Source of the DNA: Phorcus lineatus
Taxonomy: Eukaryota > Mollusca > Gastropoda > Trochida > Trochidae
Assembly (NCBI GenBank): GCA_921293015.1
Contig: OV121089.1
Coordinates: 49,547,220 to 49,611,219 of the forward strand
DNA: 64,000 nt
Direction: 5' to 3'
Position numbers and translations under genes: made by a program. Below the pieces are notes generated by a model, which worked only from the letters and a program-made list of their open reading frames with translations, made no database searches and was not told the DNA's origin. This document shows, piece after piece, positions 1-10,117 of this stretch (positions are counted from its first letter, which is position 1; each line of letters opens with the position of its first letter).

Positions 1-247
1 TATGAAGGATATCGAATGTTGTCATTGAAAAGTAAGCTAAATATAATTAGACAATCGTATATGAAGATTTCCTAATTTAGTATTTGAATAGTTTGGGTTC
101 GGGTTTGTTCTGCGTTAACAAGACTGAAGGGAAATACAGCTTTCTGGGTCAATAATCAATCTTTTTGGTCATGTTTAGTGACAATGAAACACTTTCAGTC
201 GTGAAGTTAAATAACCTTCAAACTGGTATATAGCAAATCGAGGCAGT

Positions 248-1504
248 CTAACGTGTGCTTTGAATAAAAGGAACCACAAGGTGTAGCAACACAATAACCG
301 CAAGATGGTGGGTCGGAACCGGAATTGAGGAAACCGATGTGACCCCGAACAGAATTTCAAGCTTTCTGACGAGTGTCGGTCTTCCTTTCTTCTTCTGCAC
401 GAGAGATGTTGCTTGTCTGGCTTGTTTCAGCGGAACGATATCCTCACAAATCCCCGTGGACGCTTGAAGACGCTTGCCGCGCTTGCACACGCACTCGTAG
501 CTGCCGACCGTGTTCTGACAGATCTTATCCGGTCCGCACAGACCGGAAGTCTCCCAACATTCGTCCCTGTCCACGCACATCCGAAAGCGCGAGCTCCACT
601 TAAAGCCGGGCCTTTCCCTCTCGCACTCGCAGGTAATGTTGAAGCGGTTCCGGATCAAACTCTCGAAGTCTAAGTTCTCGCCCGGCGCCCAGTCGCACTT
701 CTTGTGTCTAAGATTACGGCAAGGGTTCCCTACGTCGTACTTATCTGGAAAACGTGATGGGACATTTCCGTTTGTATTACGCCCGTAGCACGGGTCTGGA
801 CAGAATAGTATCTTCGAGCACATGAAGGGTATCTTATCATTTCGGGTGTCTTGGATAGACTCGCCAAACTCTTTCACTTCTCGTGTTCTCTCGAAGCCGT
901 CGAGGCACGTTTTGCCGCCGGAGTAAAAACTCTTCATGACGGGATTTTCCTGCAACGTGAAGGAACACATGAAGTAGCTCGCAGTCGTGCGGTATCGGAA
1001 CAAGTCTAACTCGTCGAAAAACGGCGTGAAATCGACGGCACTACTCCGATATCTAAACATCACCGCCATGTAAGCGATATGTATGAGACAAGTCATAGCG
1101 CCAGTCGCACACCTTTCTGTAAGCTCCGGATGTAGATTTTTGAGTCGCGGCAATGGGAAGTGCCGGAAGAAAGACCTCTCCTCCAGAATTTGACGGGATT
1201 TGAAACGCGCATCAAGGGCTAAATACTTGTGAGCCGCTATGAACAACCCCGCGTTGACCAGCCTGTTTTTCTCTCGTCGCATAGTGTTCTCAATGTCGGT
1301 GTTTCTTTTGTCCTTGACACTTCTCTCTTGTCGGAGACCAAAGGCAGCCATGTGTGTTGGTTTGTCCGCATGGTAAGTGTAAACAGTCATGTTGAAAACG
1401 TCTTCGTATTTCTTGTCAAATATTTTAGAGGAACGAGAGGGCGTAGAGATTGCGAATATCAGGAAGAATGCAAAATTGTTGATTCCAAAACACGCCATTG
1501 TCAT
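248..1504 (-). CDS. Secreted or surface EGF-like domain protein
   Basis: One uninterrupted minus-strand frame encodes about 418 residues from the chosen ATG at 1504. A second ATG at 1498 has the stronger Kozak context (ACAATGG). An in-frame ATG at 1552 would put 16 residues before the hydrophobic segment, so the later starts fit a signal peptide better. Numbering from the 1504 ATG, residues 5-20 (NNFAFFLIFAIS core) look like a signal peptide. A long unrecognised ectodomain follows, with NMT and NIT glycosylation sequons. A cysteine-rich EGF-like region at about 259-310 comes next, then a clear calcium-binding EGF domain at about 312-354: DRDEC start, C-G-P-D-K-I-C, then NTVGSYECVC. The last 20 residues are hydrophobic (HHLAVIVLLHLVV), suggesting a GPI signal or tail anchor. 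No intron is evident. The EGF call is firm; the orthologue is not recognised, and ligand or adhesion function is only inferred. Confidence 0.75.
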   Translation of the reverse strand: MTMACFGINNFAFFLIFAISTPSRSSKIFDKKYEDVFNMTVYTYHADKPTHMAAFGLRQERSVKDKRNTDIENTMRREKNRLVNAGLFIAAHKYLALDARFKSRQILEERSFFRHFPLPRLKNLHPELTERCATGAMTCLIHIAYMAVMFRYRSSAVDFTPFFDELDLFRYRTTASYFMCSFTLQENPVMKSFYSGGKTCLDGFERTREVKEFGESIQDTRNDKIPFMCSKILFCPDPCYGRNTNGNVPSRFPDKYDVGNPCRNLRHKKCDWAPGENLDFESLIRNRFNITCECERERPGFKWSSRFRMCVDRDECWETSGLCGPDKICQNTVGSYECVCKRGKRLQASTGICEDIVPLKQARQATSLVQKKKGRPTLVRKLEILFGVTSVSSIPVPTHHLAVIVLLHLVVPFIQSTR

Positions 1505-1551
1505 TCCCCTTTGAAAACTTAAACTATCTCGCAACGTTTTTTCTCTACACA

Positions 1552-1629
1552 TGACGTCATAATGGTACACTTGCTTGCGTGTTGTGACGTAATAAATACT
1601 GTCGGTACCTATTGTCAATGATGACGTTA
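1552..1629 (-). promoter_or_regulatory. Cluster of CRE/ATF-like motifs upstream of the EGF gene
   Basis: A full palindromic TGACGTCA lies at 1552-1559, TGACGTAA at 1585-1592 and TGACGTTA at 1622-1629, all within 130 bp upstream of the likely start of the EGF-domain gene. This spacing would suit bZIP (CREB/ATF) control of that gene. The same palindrome is scattered through this window away from genes, so the promoter role is only an inference. Confidence 0.35.
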
Positions 1630-3610
1630 CATCGCGTCTTAGACTTAGAGGATACGATATTGTAACATGACCGTTAGTTAGTAGAAGTTTAATAGCGATC
1701 TCTGTTTTTGCGTAGTATTTTTGTTTTCGACTGTTTTATTTCTGTTAGAGGTGTGCTAAGGTCTAATCTTATGTGAATTCCCGGTAAAATTTACCAAATA
1801 GTGGCATTCGTAACAGCGCGATCTTACAACATACTTCTTTAACTTAAGACTGAAACTAATATTCGTAAAACTCAATGAAAAATATCGTGAAACCACAAGA
1901 ACAAAAGTCTAGACAAGCCCAAGACCATTGTGACAGCGACGCAAACATTGTGACGTCAAAAACGGTTGGCCTTTGTGAGGCCATGCCTGGAACGGCATTC
2001 GAAAGAAGGCGGCCACATGAAACCAAGCGGCAAACTTTGACTAAGTAAGCCAGTTGAAAATATCTTCAAAACAACTGTCAAATTATAGCACGGCACGATT
2101 TTTTAAAGAAACTAGAAAATTAAATCTTGAATCGGGCCGGATCCAGGAAACATGATTTATCAATTCGCGGTGATTCGCCTTCGCTAATTAGCGGGTATTC
2201 ATTGTCATTCAACATAGGCTTTTTTTTCAAATCAACCAATAAGAATCGAGAATACAACGAGGTCATTTTACAATTCTAGATTGAAAAGGGTTGGCAGCAT
2301 TGTAGTAAGGCAGAAACCAGGGTAGTTACTGAAGTGATGTTTGCCTGTATCGATTGTTCATACCTTGTGAAGATGTCCCATTTGCGACAACGTTGGACTC
2401 TTCTTCTCTGGCATTTTCTGTCTCTGTCAAAGTGGTTTCACGGTAGTTCTAATATCACAGAGCCTTGGATGAATTCATGTACATAATATATCTGAATGGG
2501 GTAACCACTATAGCCTGATTAGATAATATGCTAGCGCATACCAGATATCGTAAATCTAGATAGTGCTCAGTTTATGGGTATCTCTCGATATTCCTTACAG
2601 GTCTCACTCACAAGTGATCTAACATAAAGGAACATGTGTAGGGTACGTATTCGGGCTACAACGAAACGTCTTTAAAAAAGGGCCCAACATTTTGCAGATT
2701 TGTTTGCATAAACTATAATAGCAATATCTAAAGTTTGCGCACAATCTGAAAACCCTAAACAGCAGGCTGTATGGTTATAATTGCATCAGCCATGCTCATA
2801 CTGTGTGTAAGATAGGAGTGGAATAACGGATAATCCTTTCTTAAGAATATTTCACGCTTTATCCTCTTTTAAGAACGAGCGACGTTTTCAAAAGCTGAAC
2901 ATTTTCTATTTCAGTACACGCAGGAAAGTGAGGTCGCAATGCTACACTAAATTTCAGCACAGCACCGCACATGGTTCGCTTGTTCCAGCCGATTCTTACA
3001 GGTTTCACAGCAATGCATAGCCACAATGGTTTTGCGGCCTTCTACCTTCTGAATATTAGCTCAGCACTTATATCCATCTTCTATAATTTCACAGGCTTGT
3101 GGGTTTTTGTAAGAGCCCATATATCTGATAAGGTTGCACGGAAAGAGAGGAAAAAAGAAAAAGAAGGTGAATTCATTCTGAAGAGTGGATTTCAACAAAA
3201 AAATATCCTTCCTTGCTGAATTATCCCTCTCATGTTAGAGAAGTGTTTGAGCTAATGGAAATATTGTGGAAAAACTATGGTTTACATTGTAAGTATATGT
3301 GAGTTGAGATGATTTACCGAAGGTTGTGTAAGTAATTTTGCGCCAAGAGTGTACCCTCAAGGACTCTGGAAGTGGGATTACTTATATATGTATATACATT
3401 AATATTGTATTATCATCACCTATTGCATAGAAACTATCTATTCTAACTTTGTAGGACATTTGCCTATGAATAAAAACAATAATGATGGTTAAGTTTACAT
3501 GGTAACATACAGACATTTAACTTTCAGTTAATAAAAGATAGACAGACCTTGATAAATTTTGCGCAATTCATTTAAAGTCAAAATGCAATGATCGATGGGG
3601 AAATATCATA
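1630..3610. other. Intergenic, no gene recognised
   Basis: A/T-rich DNA with short chance reading frames only. One TGACGTCA palindrome occurs at 1951-1958. I see no tandem array, transposase or RNA gene here. An 82-codon frame at 2971-3219 has no recognisable domain and ends in a lysine-rich low-complexity tract. Confidence 0.6.
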
Positions 3611-3737
3611 CAATGATAGACTGGTGGTGAGGTCAATACCTGTTTTTATAGTCCATAGGAAAGTTATATTACTGAGGACGACGTCCGCCTCGGGTGTATA
3701 GAAACAGGCATTGACCGAATTCACCAGTCCATAATTG
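3611..3737. mobile_element. Imperfect palindrome, foldback/MITE-like
   Basis: An arm at 3611-3650, beginning CAATGATAGACTGGTG, is the near reverse complement of 3697-3737, which ends CACCAGTCCATAATTG. The arms match at roughly four positions in five. The ~46-bp centre contains a second small hairpin around GGACGACGTCC (near 3676-3686). There is no coding capacity. This shape suits a non-autonomous foldback or MITE-type element. I could not identify a convincing target-site duplication. Confidence 0.5.
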
Positions 3738-3829
3738 TTTTATTATGTTTCGAATTACAAACGAAAAGAAAAGAAACAAACTAAAAGCACGAAAGCAATT
3801 CGGATTAATTGTTCAGTATGACGGTCAAA

Positions 3830-3880
3830 TGACGTCACGATAACAGTAGCATAACGTCATGTAACAACGGTTTGACGTCA
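3830..3880. promoter_or_regulatory. TGACGTCA pair (CRE-like), no adjacent gene
   Basis: TGACGTCA occurs at 3830-3837 and 3873-3880, with a related TAACGTCA between them near 3852. They resemble CREB/ATF sites, but no plausible start of a gene follows on either strand. They may belong to a degraded repeat. Confidence 0.25.
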
Positions 3881-6800
3881 TTATTTCTTCATATATGTTA
3901 CGAACAAACCATGATAAAATTATGTTTCTGTAGTGTCGCTCTCGCAATCTCCGTGAATCTCCGACAAAAGCGGGACTTATCAGTCAGATACTGTCGAGGT
4001 GGCATTTTCAGAAGTGATAGCAGTTCGCTCATAGCGTGGAATAAATACAATGGCAAACAGTAGCGAGTTATCGTCACTTGCCAAGATAGAGGGCGCCGCG
4101 AACGTATTGGTCCTTCGTTAACTTCCGGGTTAGATCAACTTTCTTATCTGTGATATATAAATTCTAAAAGGTTTGAGAAACAAGATGTAAAAGAACGATG
4201 ACAATGGTTCTGTTGTTAATCAAAGCTGGATGTAAGAATGACATTTCAGGCTCTCGTATAAAGAAATTACTTGTCAGTCAATAAAGACGAGAATCCTAGC
4301 TTTAGTAGGCCCAACGTGGTTAAATGTTAACATCTTGAATAAGCGATCGTGGATCCATTCGAAATTAATCATTAATCAGCCTACGATACTACATTACTTA
4401 TTACTTTTACAAGTTAATCTCAATGTATACAATGATGAGCCCTTAATTAATACCGGCATTTCATATTTGATACTTACGTAATTCCCGTAGAGTAATATAT
4501 TAATAATTTGATGAAACATATTGTTTGTATGTATACTGTTTCCTGGCTTTGTCCAAACGTTTTGGGCAGATTTGAAATGAAGTCATAATTCAAGAACAAA
4601 ATTTTGATGAAGTATATAGATTACTATTTATCTAAAACCATCACTTTGACCTATGTGTATACCTTGTGTAAAAAAGGAATGGCCAGTGACCCTTTTATCG
4701 AGGTACTCCTAATATTGCTGAAACTTATTTCAGTCTCCAATGCTGACCAAACATATTCTCATTGTAAAAGGCAAAATAGATAAACATACGAAATGTAGAG
4801 GGATCTTCAAAAGTATATCTCTTCAAATTCTACGGTGTTATTTTCATTTGGGTAGTATTACTGTATGGACTTTATTTTTAACAACCGTTCTAAATTCTCA
4901 AAATTATTGACTGTTCGTATTGCACTTTTGTTTGTGGACAGTTGGATAGTCAATGATCAGACATGGAAATAGAAATGCATTAAAGTATTCGCATGTGCTT
5001 ACTGTTTACTAGAAAAATAGGAAAGAAATATCTTATTGATTAACCTCTAACTCAAATATATATTAATGAGATGAGTAGAATAATTTTTAGTCTTGTTTGA
5101 TTATATCGATTGAACATAGTTGAAAACAATATTCACCTTATTCAGAAATAAAACTATCTGAATGCCATCGAAACCTTTATTGTAAAAAAATACAAATACC
5201 AATACAGCTTACCTGTTAAATGGCTGCCCAGTTAAACTGAGGCAAAGCAAATTTGTATCAGAAAAAAATATTTTTCTAGCTATTGAAATACTTAACCAAA
5301 CCTACATTTAATCTATTTATTTTATCAATTATGTTTTACTTTGTTAATATTACTCAAACAGATTAATGTATCAATTATTTTCTAATTAACCCCAATGAAA
5401 GGATAGGATAAAATACATCACACAAAAAATGAATTATCAGTTTATGTCTAAAATATTATATCATCTCCGGGTAGAATTAAAGTTTCACAGTTTTTTGTTA
5501 ATTGATCAGTTCAATTCAACTGGAATGTTTGGAGCTTCGGTATATTTTTTCAATGCAAAATCTTTAGCTATATGAAACGCAAAGCATTTGGTGACTAGAA
5601 GATTCTCTATTATTAAATATACTCTAAGCATCAAAATGATTTCTTTACTTCACCAATAATAAGACATACTGTGCTCAATAGTTGTGAAAAGGAAATGATT
5701 CATTGAACCTGTAAATATTTTAAACACATCAACATCAATTTAAATGCTATTGAACACTATGGATCTGTGTTTATGTATATATTGAAATTGTGGCATGTAC
5801 TGTATTGTCAAAATTTGACATCATAGAAATACCATGAAAACAGGTGACACAAAATGTATTATCATGTAAATTGGCTTCTGTTTCCTAAATCATAAAATGT
5901 GATCAATATATTTATCTATTAGGAAAAAATATGTACTCCATCACTTTATGATGTTCAGGATGTTTGTCATTATCGACAGTAACACTTACAGAATTTAATT
6001 TCTTAATACCACGGAAACAGGTTACACGAGGGTATGACAGTAGATTTCCCAGTCATCGTCAAATAAATAACTTTACAAATATTCAATTTAAAGTGTTCAG
6101 GATGTTAGTTTAAAATTATGTTTCTTGAACGGCAGAATGTTTATTTGATCATAAATCCAAAGATCAAACACAAAACTAAGCATTGGATCTGAAACGTTTT
6201 GGACCAGTCCCAACTTTATGTTCTCAGGGATCGTTTAGACACATATCGTCTATACTATCCCTGATGTTCTGTACTTATTTACCAACCGAGGTTTTGAAAG
6301 AAAGGTCCGTGTCAAAAGGCCACAGATTATGTTGTTGCAGTCAAATATGTCAAACTTCATATTATCAAATGTTTTGTTTTTTTATTGATAAGTAGTGGTT
6401 GGTTCAGAAAATCGGAATCCCAATGCTTGTCAGTTTAGAATAGTGACAATAAACAAGTTTATGTCGCGATTTGTGATCGAAAACCAGACAGTGGTGGGCG
6501 CCAATGATTCAAACGTTATTTCGGAAACATATTTTGTGCAGACAGGCGGCAAACACAAATATTGGTTGTTTGTGTTCAGTAGGTCATTTAAGTAATATAC
6601 ACGTTAATTGGAAACATAATTTCGAATTTTTATCAATTAAAAAAAAGAAAACATCATAATTTTGGCATTTTAATGATTTTAACTTAACTCTAGTCATAAG
6701 GTATTTTAGCTCTTAGTAAAGCTAAATTAAAAATCATGAAACATACTCAATGTCACTTTAAGGCACTTGACGCTTGAAAACTGGTAATGTCGGAACAGCA

Positions 6801-7506
6801 TTTCAAAGATAAACGATAAGAACCCAAGATTCTAATAAGACTTTACCAAGTTTACCAGCGAGTTACGACACTACTGCCAGTGCTAGCCAAGTGAGTCATG
6901 TTTGCTGGGAGGGGACGACCTTCGTGATTTTCCGAAGTACAGATGTTGATAACTTTAATATTATGCTACTTATCACTCATTAGCTTTAAATTTGCTCCAC
7001 TGGTTTTAAATCAATAGTTTTAACGTCAAGATAATCATCAAAGTCAAGTTCAAAGTTGCCGGTTGGCCAAGTTACGCTTTGCCTAACGAGAATGCGGAAG
7101 TAAAAATGACCAATACAGTCGCAGCGCCACCTACACGTTCTCTCAAGGGAAGTAACTGCCCACTTTCGACCATTCATCATGTGTTTTTTCTGTATCGTGA
7201 CAGGGGATGTGTCAGCCTTTCAGTTTCTCCAGTTCCTCAGAGACAACGGTAACTTTATCAGATATGATCTGGGACATATTTCTTATATATTTTTCTACAT
7301 GCTTTTGTTTGTCTGTTGTCATATAACTGATTGTTGTTTATGACAAATATTCCCTGTATGATTTTCAATTGTTCTCTTTCAAGTCTTGTTACCGTTATCT
7401 CTTGCCTCGTCATGCGCACTGCTGACTTCCCTCGCGGCTACTTACGGCTCGCAGATGGTTAATATCGCGTTTCGGTGAAAACAGATGAGTTCTGTGCTGG
7501 ACAGCG
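3881..7506. other. Intergenic, AT-rich, no gene recognised
   Basis: Strongly A/T-rich sequence without long frames, tandem arrays or recognisable transposon domains. Frames of 60-70 codons at 6183-6595 (+) and 6986-7180 (-) show no domain, signal peptide or splice framework that I recognise. Confidence 0.55.
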
Positions 7507-7921
7507 TATGCTCTGGTGGTTGGCCCTTTTCTTAGTTAAGTTCTAGTATGCTCTGGTGGTTGGCCCTTTTCTTAGTTAAGTTCTAGTATGCTTTGGTGGT
7601 TGGCCCTTTTCTTAATTAAGTTCTAGTATGCTCTGGTGGTTGGCCCTTTTCTTAATTAAGTTCTAGTATGCTCTGGTGGTTAGCCCTTTTCTTAATTAAG
7701 TTCTAGTATGCTTTGGTGGTTGGCCCTTTTCTTAATTAAGTTCTAGTATGCTTTGGTGGTTGGCCCTTTTCTTAATTAAGTTCTAGTATGCTCTGGTGGT
7801 TGGCCCTTTTCTTAATTAAGTTCTAGTATGCTTTGGTGGTTGGCCCTTTTCTTAGTTAAGTTCTTGTATGCTCTGGTGGTTGGCCCTTTTCTTAATCAAG
7901 TTCTAGTATGCTTTGGTGGTT
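7507..7921. repeat. 40-bp minisatellite, ten units plus a partial
   Basis: The unit begins TATGCTCTGGTGGTTGGCCC, and its second half contains CTTAATTAAG, a 10-bp palindrome. Units start at 7507, 7547, 7587 and so on, every 40 bp exactly, to a partial copy at 7907. Variation is limited to a few sites (CTCTGG/CTTTGG, TTAGTTAAG/TTAATTAAG), so the array is young or well homogenised. It is non-coding. Confidence 0.95.
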
Positions 7922-7987
7922 TGTTTATTTATGCCGTGGCATAACGTTTGGTTTGTAATGTAGATATCACATTAGGTTTTAGAGATA

Positions 7988-8528
7988 TGTAAGACTCGAA
8001 TCCATGGCAGGCCTCAAATCTGTGGCGGATTTCCAAATCTATGGCAGATTTTCAAATGCTCGACATTTGTACCTTTTTTTGTATTTTTCTGCAATGATTA
8101 ACCAAACCTTACGCTAGACGAACTTACCCTAAAATTCGTCGACAGGAATCCAAGGGTTACAAAAGATAGTCTTTCAAAGAAGACAGACTCACCGAGGGCT
8201 AGAAAGATCCTACAAAATAAACACAATTGATGTGGCATGAAGCCGCAAATGTCTTATTTATGTAAGGTATTGTTTAATGTATTTTCGTAATTGGGATATG
8301 GACTCTTATTACTTGGTCGTTATCCGTTTTCAATATCTATCTGTGAATTCCCTAATTATTACACTTGCGACGCAATTGGGCCTTACGTCGGGAACAGTTA
8401 GCTATTATGACGTCATCGCACAATGACGTCACTCAGCATGACGTCATGAAACAATCTAACAATCAAACAATCCACAGATAAGGATATCCACCTTAGATTA
8501 GAGACCCGCCATAGATCCGAGTCCTACA
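7988..8528. mobile_element. 541-bp element with 34-bp imperfect terminal inverted repeats
   Basis: The left end at 7988-8021 (TGTAAGACTCGAATCCATGG...) is matched by the reverse complement of 8495-8528 (TGTAGGACTCGGATCTATGG...). The 34-bp arms differ at about seven positions, nearly all transitions, as expected of decayed inverted repeats. The interior has no coding frame and carries three TGACGTCA palindromes at 8408, 8424 and 8439. AGATAT borders both ends (7983-7988 and 8528-8533), overlapping the arms by a base, and may be a target duplication. This fits a non-autonomous DNA transposon; the family is unknown. Confidence 0.55.
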
Positions 8529-8700
8529 GATATATTTTTTTATCATCCAAAACTGTGTTTTGACAGTAGATTTTGAACAATGCCCTGTTACAGTCAAGTT
8601 CATGACATCACAATTGTTTTACATCATCAGGTAGACATCACAATGCTATGACGTCATAGACATGACGACGTCACAGGGTTATGACATCACCACACTGAGA
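8408..8700. promoter_or_regulatory. Dense cluster of TGACGTCA and TGACATCA motifs
   Basis: TGACGTCA occurs at 8408-8415, 8424-8431, 8439-8446 and 8649-8656. Near variants (TGACATCA, CGACGTCA) lie between 8600 and 8695. The first three are inside the inverted-repeat element; the others are just outside it. The motif is the canonical CREB/ATF site. No gene start is seen nearby, so regulatory function is unproven and a repeat origin is equally possible. Confidence 0.3.
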
Positions 8701-9868
8701 GTCTTAGAGTAGTGCAGTGTTCTGAAATATGCATTTTTCAGGGAAAAGAAATGCAAAATGATTTTGGATGATAAATAGAATCTTACCCTCATGCCTTCTG
8801 ATATCAAATAAATCAGCACTCGTAGATAAAAGTAAAAATATCCTCGGATATTTGTAACTTGTATCAACTTGCGTTGATATACTTGATATCAGAAGACACT
8901 TGGGTGAGATTTTCTATATGTTCAGAAATTACTTTTCCCATCGAATTATGTAGTATAAACTTCATTTAAACATGCGTTGTACGCACTCGATTGATATGAA
9001 TTTTGGAATATTTAAGAAATTTGGAACAAACAAGCTGCCTTTATAACTTTTACTGAAGGACTTACATACAAGAATTGTTACAGTGGGAGATTTATTGGTG
9101 GGAGATTTACTGGGGAAGTTTTACTGGTGGGAGTTTTACTGGGGAAGTTTTACCTATTCAGTCAGAAAAGGGTTTTGAAAGCAGTTTGAGAGAGGAAGTT
9201 TTACACAACAATGACAGAAGGAGATATGAAAGATATCATCGTTAAGGAAACCCTAGCGGTGGTTTTGGCAGTGGATCGACGGTGTTGTTACTTTAGGGAC
9301 TCTACAGTAGAGCTTACTTTGCTTACGAAATGAAGTCGGCTCTTAGTCCACGGTCATCTAATGAGAGGAAGAATATTTGTCATTGCAGGTGGGACATTAC
9401 AAATTACAATCAATTAATTTCTGTTCAAATGTCAATTTAAATAATTAATTGTAATTTCTTTTGAGTTTTAGTCACTATTCAACATAGACGTAATCAAATC
9501 ACTTACTATATTGTATCGAGATTGTTACCTGAGGAAGTGCGATGTTTTAAAGACGAGTGTTAACTGCCCGAGCGAGGGCGAGTGTTTGACACGAATTCGC
9601 ACGAGTTTCCTTAAAGTCATGTGTGACATTTCCTAATGTAAAAATATCTTTATTACCAATTCAATTTAATCTAACACGCAATAACACATTCATATTCAGC
9701 TCCGGGATAACGCAACTCCTCTCTAAATATGCATGTTTCAGAACTTTCGACCACTCTTAAATCTACTTGTGAGCGTAATTCAGGTTACCATGGGGTGCCA
9801 AATGAGACTTTTTAGAAAAGCTTACTTCATCGAATTTATAAGCTTAATAATTATATTTAGTAAGATTA
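8701..9868. other. Intergenic, no gene recognised
   Basis: Mostly unique A/T-rich DNA. A short run of four imperfect 15-17 bp units of the type GTGGGAGATTTACTGG lies at 9083-9153. No coding or RNA gene is supported. Confidence 0.5.
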
Positions 9869-9914
9869 CAAAATCGATTTGAATTAGTAAGCTTACTCAT
9901 TCAAATAGATTTTG
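9869..9914. repeat. 46-bp near-perfect palindrome
   Basis: The sequence is centred on AGTAAGCTTACT (9886-9897) and extends outward to CAAAATCG...ATTTTG with only a few mismatched pairs. It lies directly before a tandem array made from the same AAGCTTACT word, so the array probably derived from one palindrome arm. Confidence 0.6.
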
Positions 9915-9918
9915 ATCG

Positions 9919-10000
9919 AAGCTTTCTAATTCATCAAATAAGCTTACTAATTCATCAAATAAGCTTACTAATTCATCAAATAAGCTTACTAATTCATTAG
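9919..10000. repeat. 21-bp tandem repeat, about four units
   Basis: Units beginning AAGCTTACTAATTCATCAAA start at 9919, 9940, 9961 and 9982. Each contains a HindIII-type AAGCTT, except the first, which reads AAGCTTTCT. The array is short and non-coding. Confidence 0.85.
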
Positions 10001-10067
10001 CTCATACTACAGCATTCACGTCCTAGTATTACGCCTGGAATGACAAACCCAACAGTGACGTCATATC

Positions 10068-10073
10068 TTTATT
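10068..10073 (-). terminator. AATAAA polyadenylation signal of the proline-rich gene
   Basis: On the minus strand AATAAA lies 45 nt beyond the stop codon at 10118, the right place for a short 3' UTR. This supports the view that the upstream frame is a genuine terminal exon. Confidence 0.6.
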
Positions 10074-10117
10074 GAGAATAGATGTTTAACCAGATTTCTT
10101 GCCTTGCTTATGGAACA

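Noticed and set aside
373-1522. Plus-strand frames overlapping the EGF gene
   Set aside because: Antisense shadows; the minus strand has the EGF cysteine pattern.
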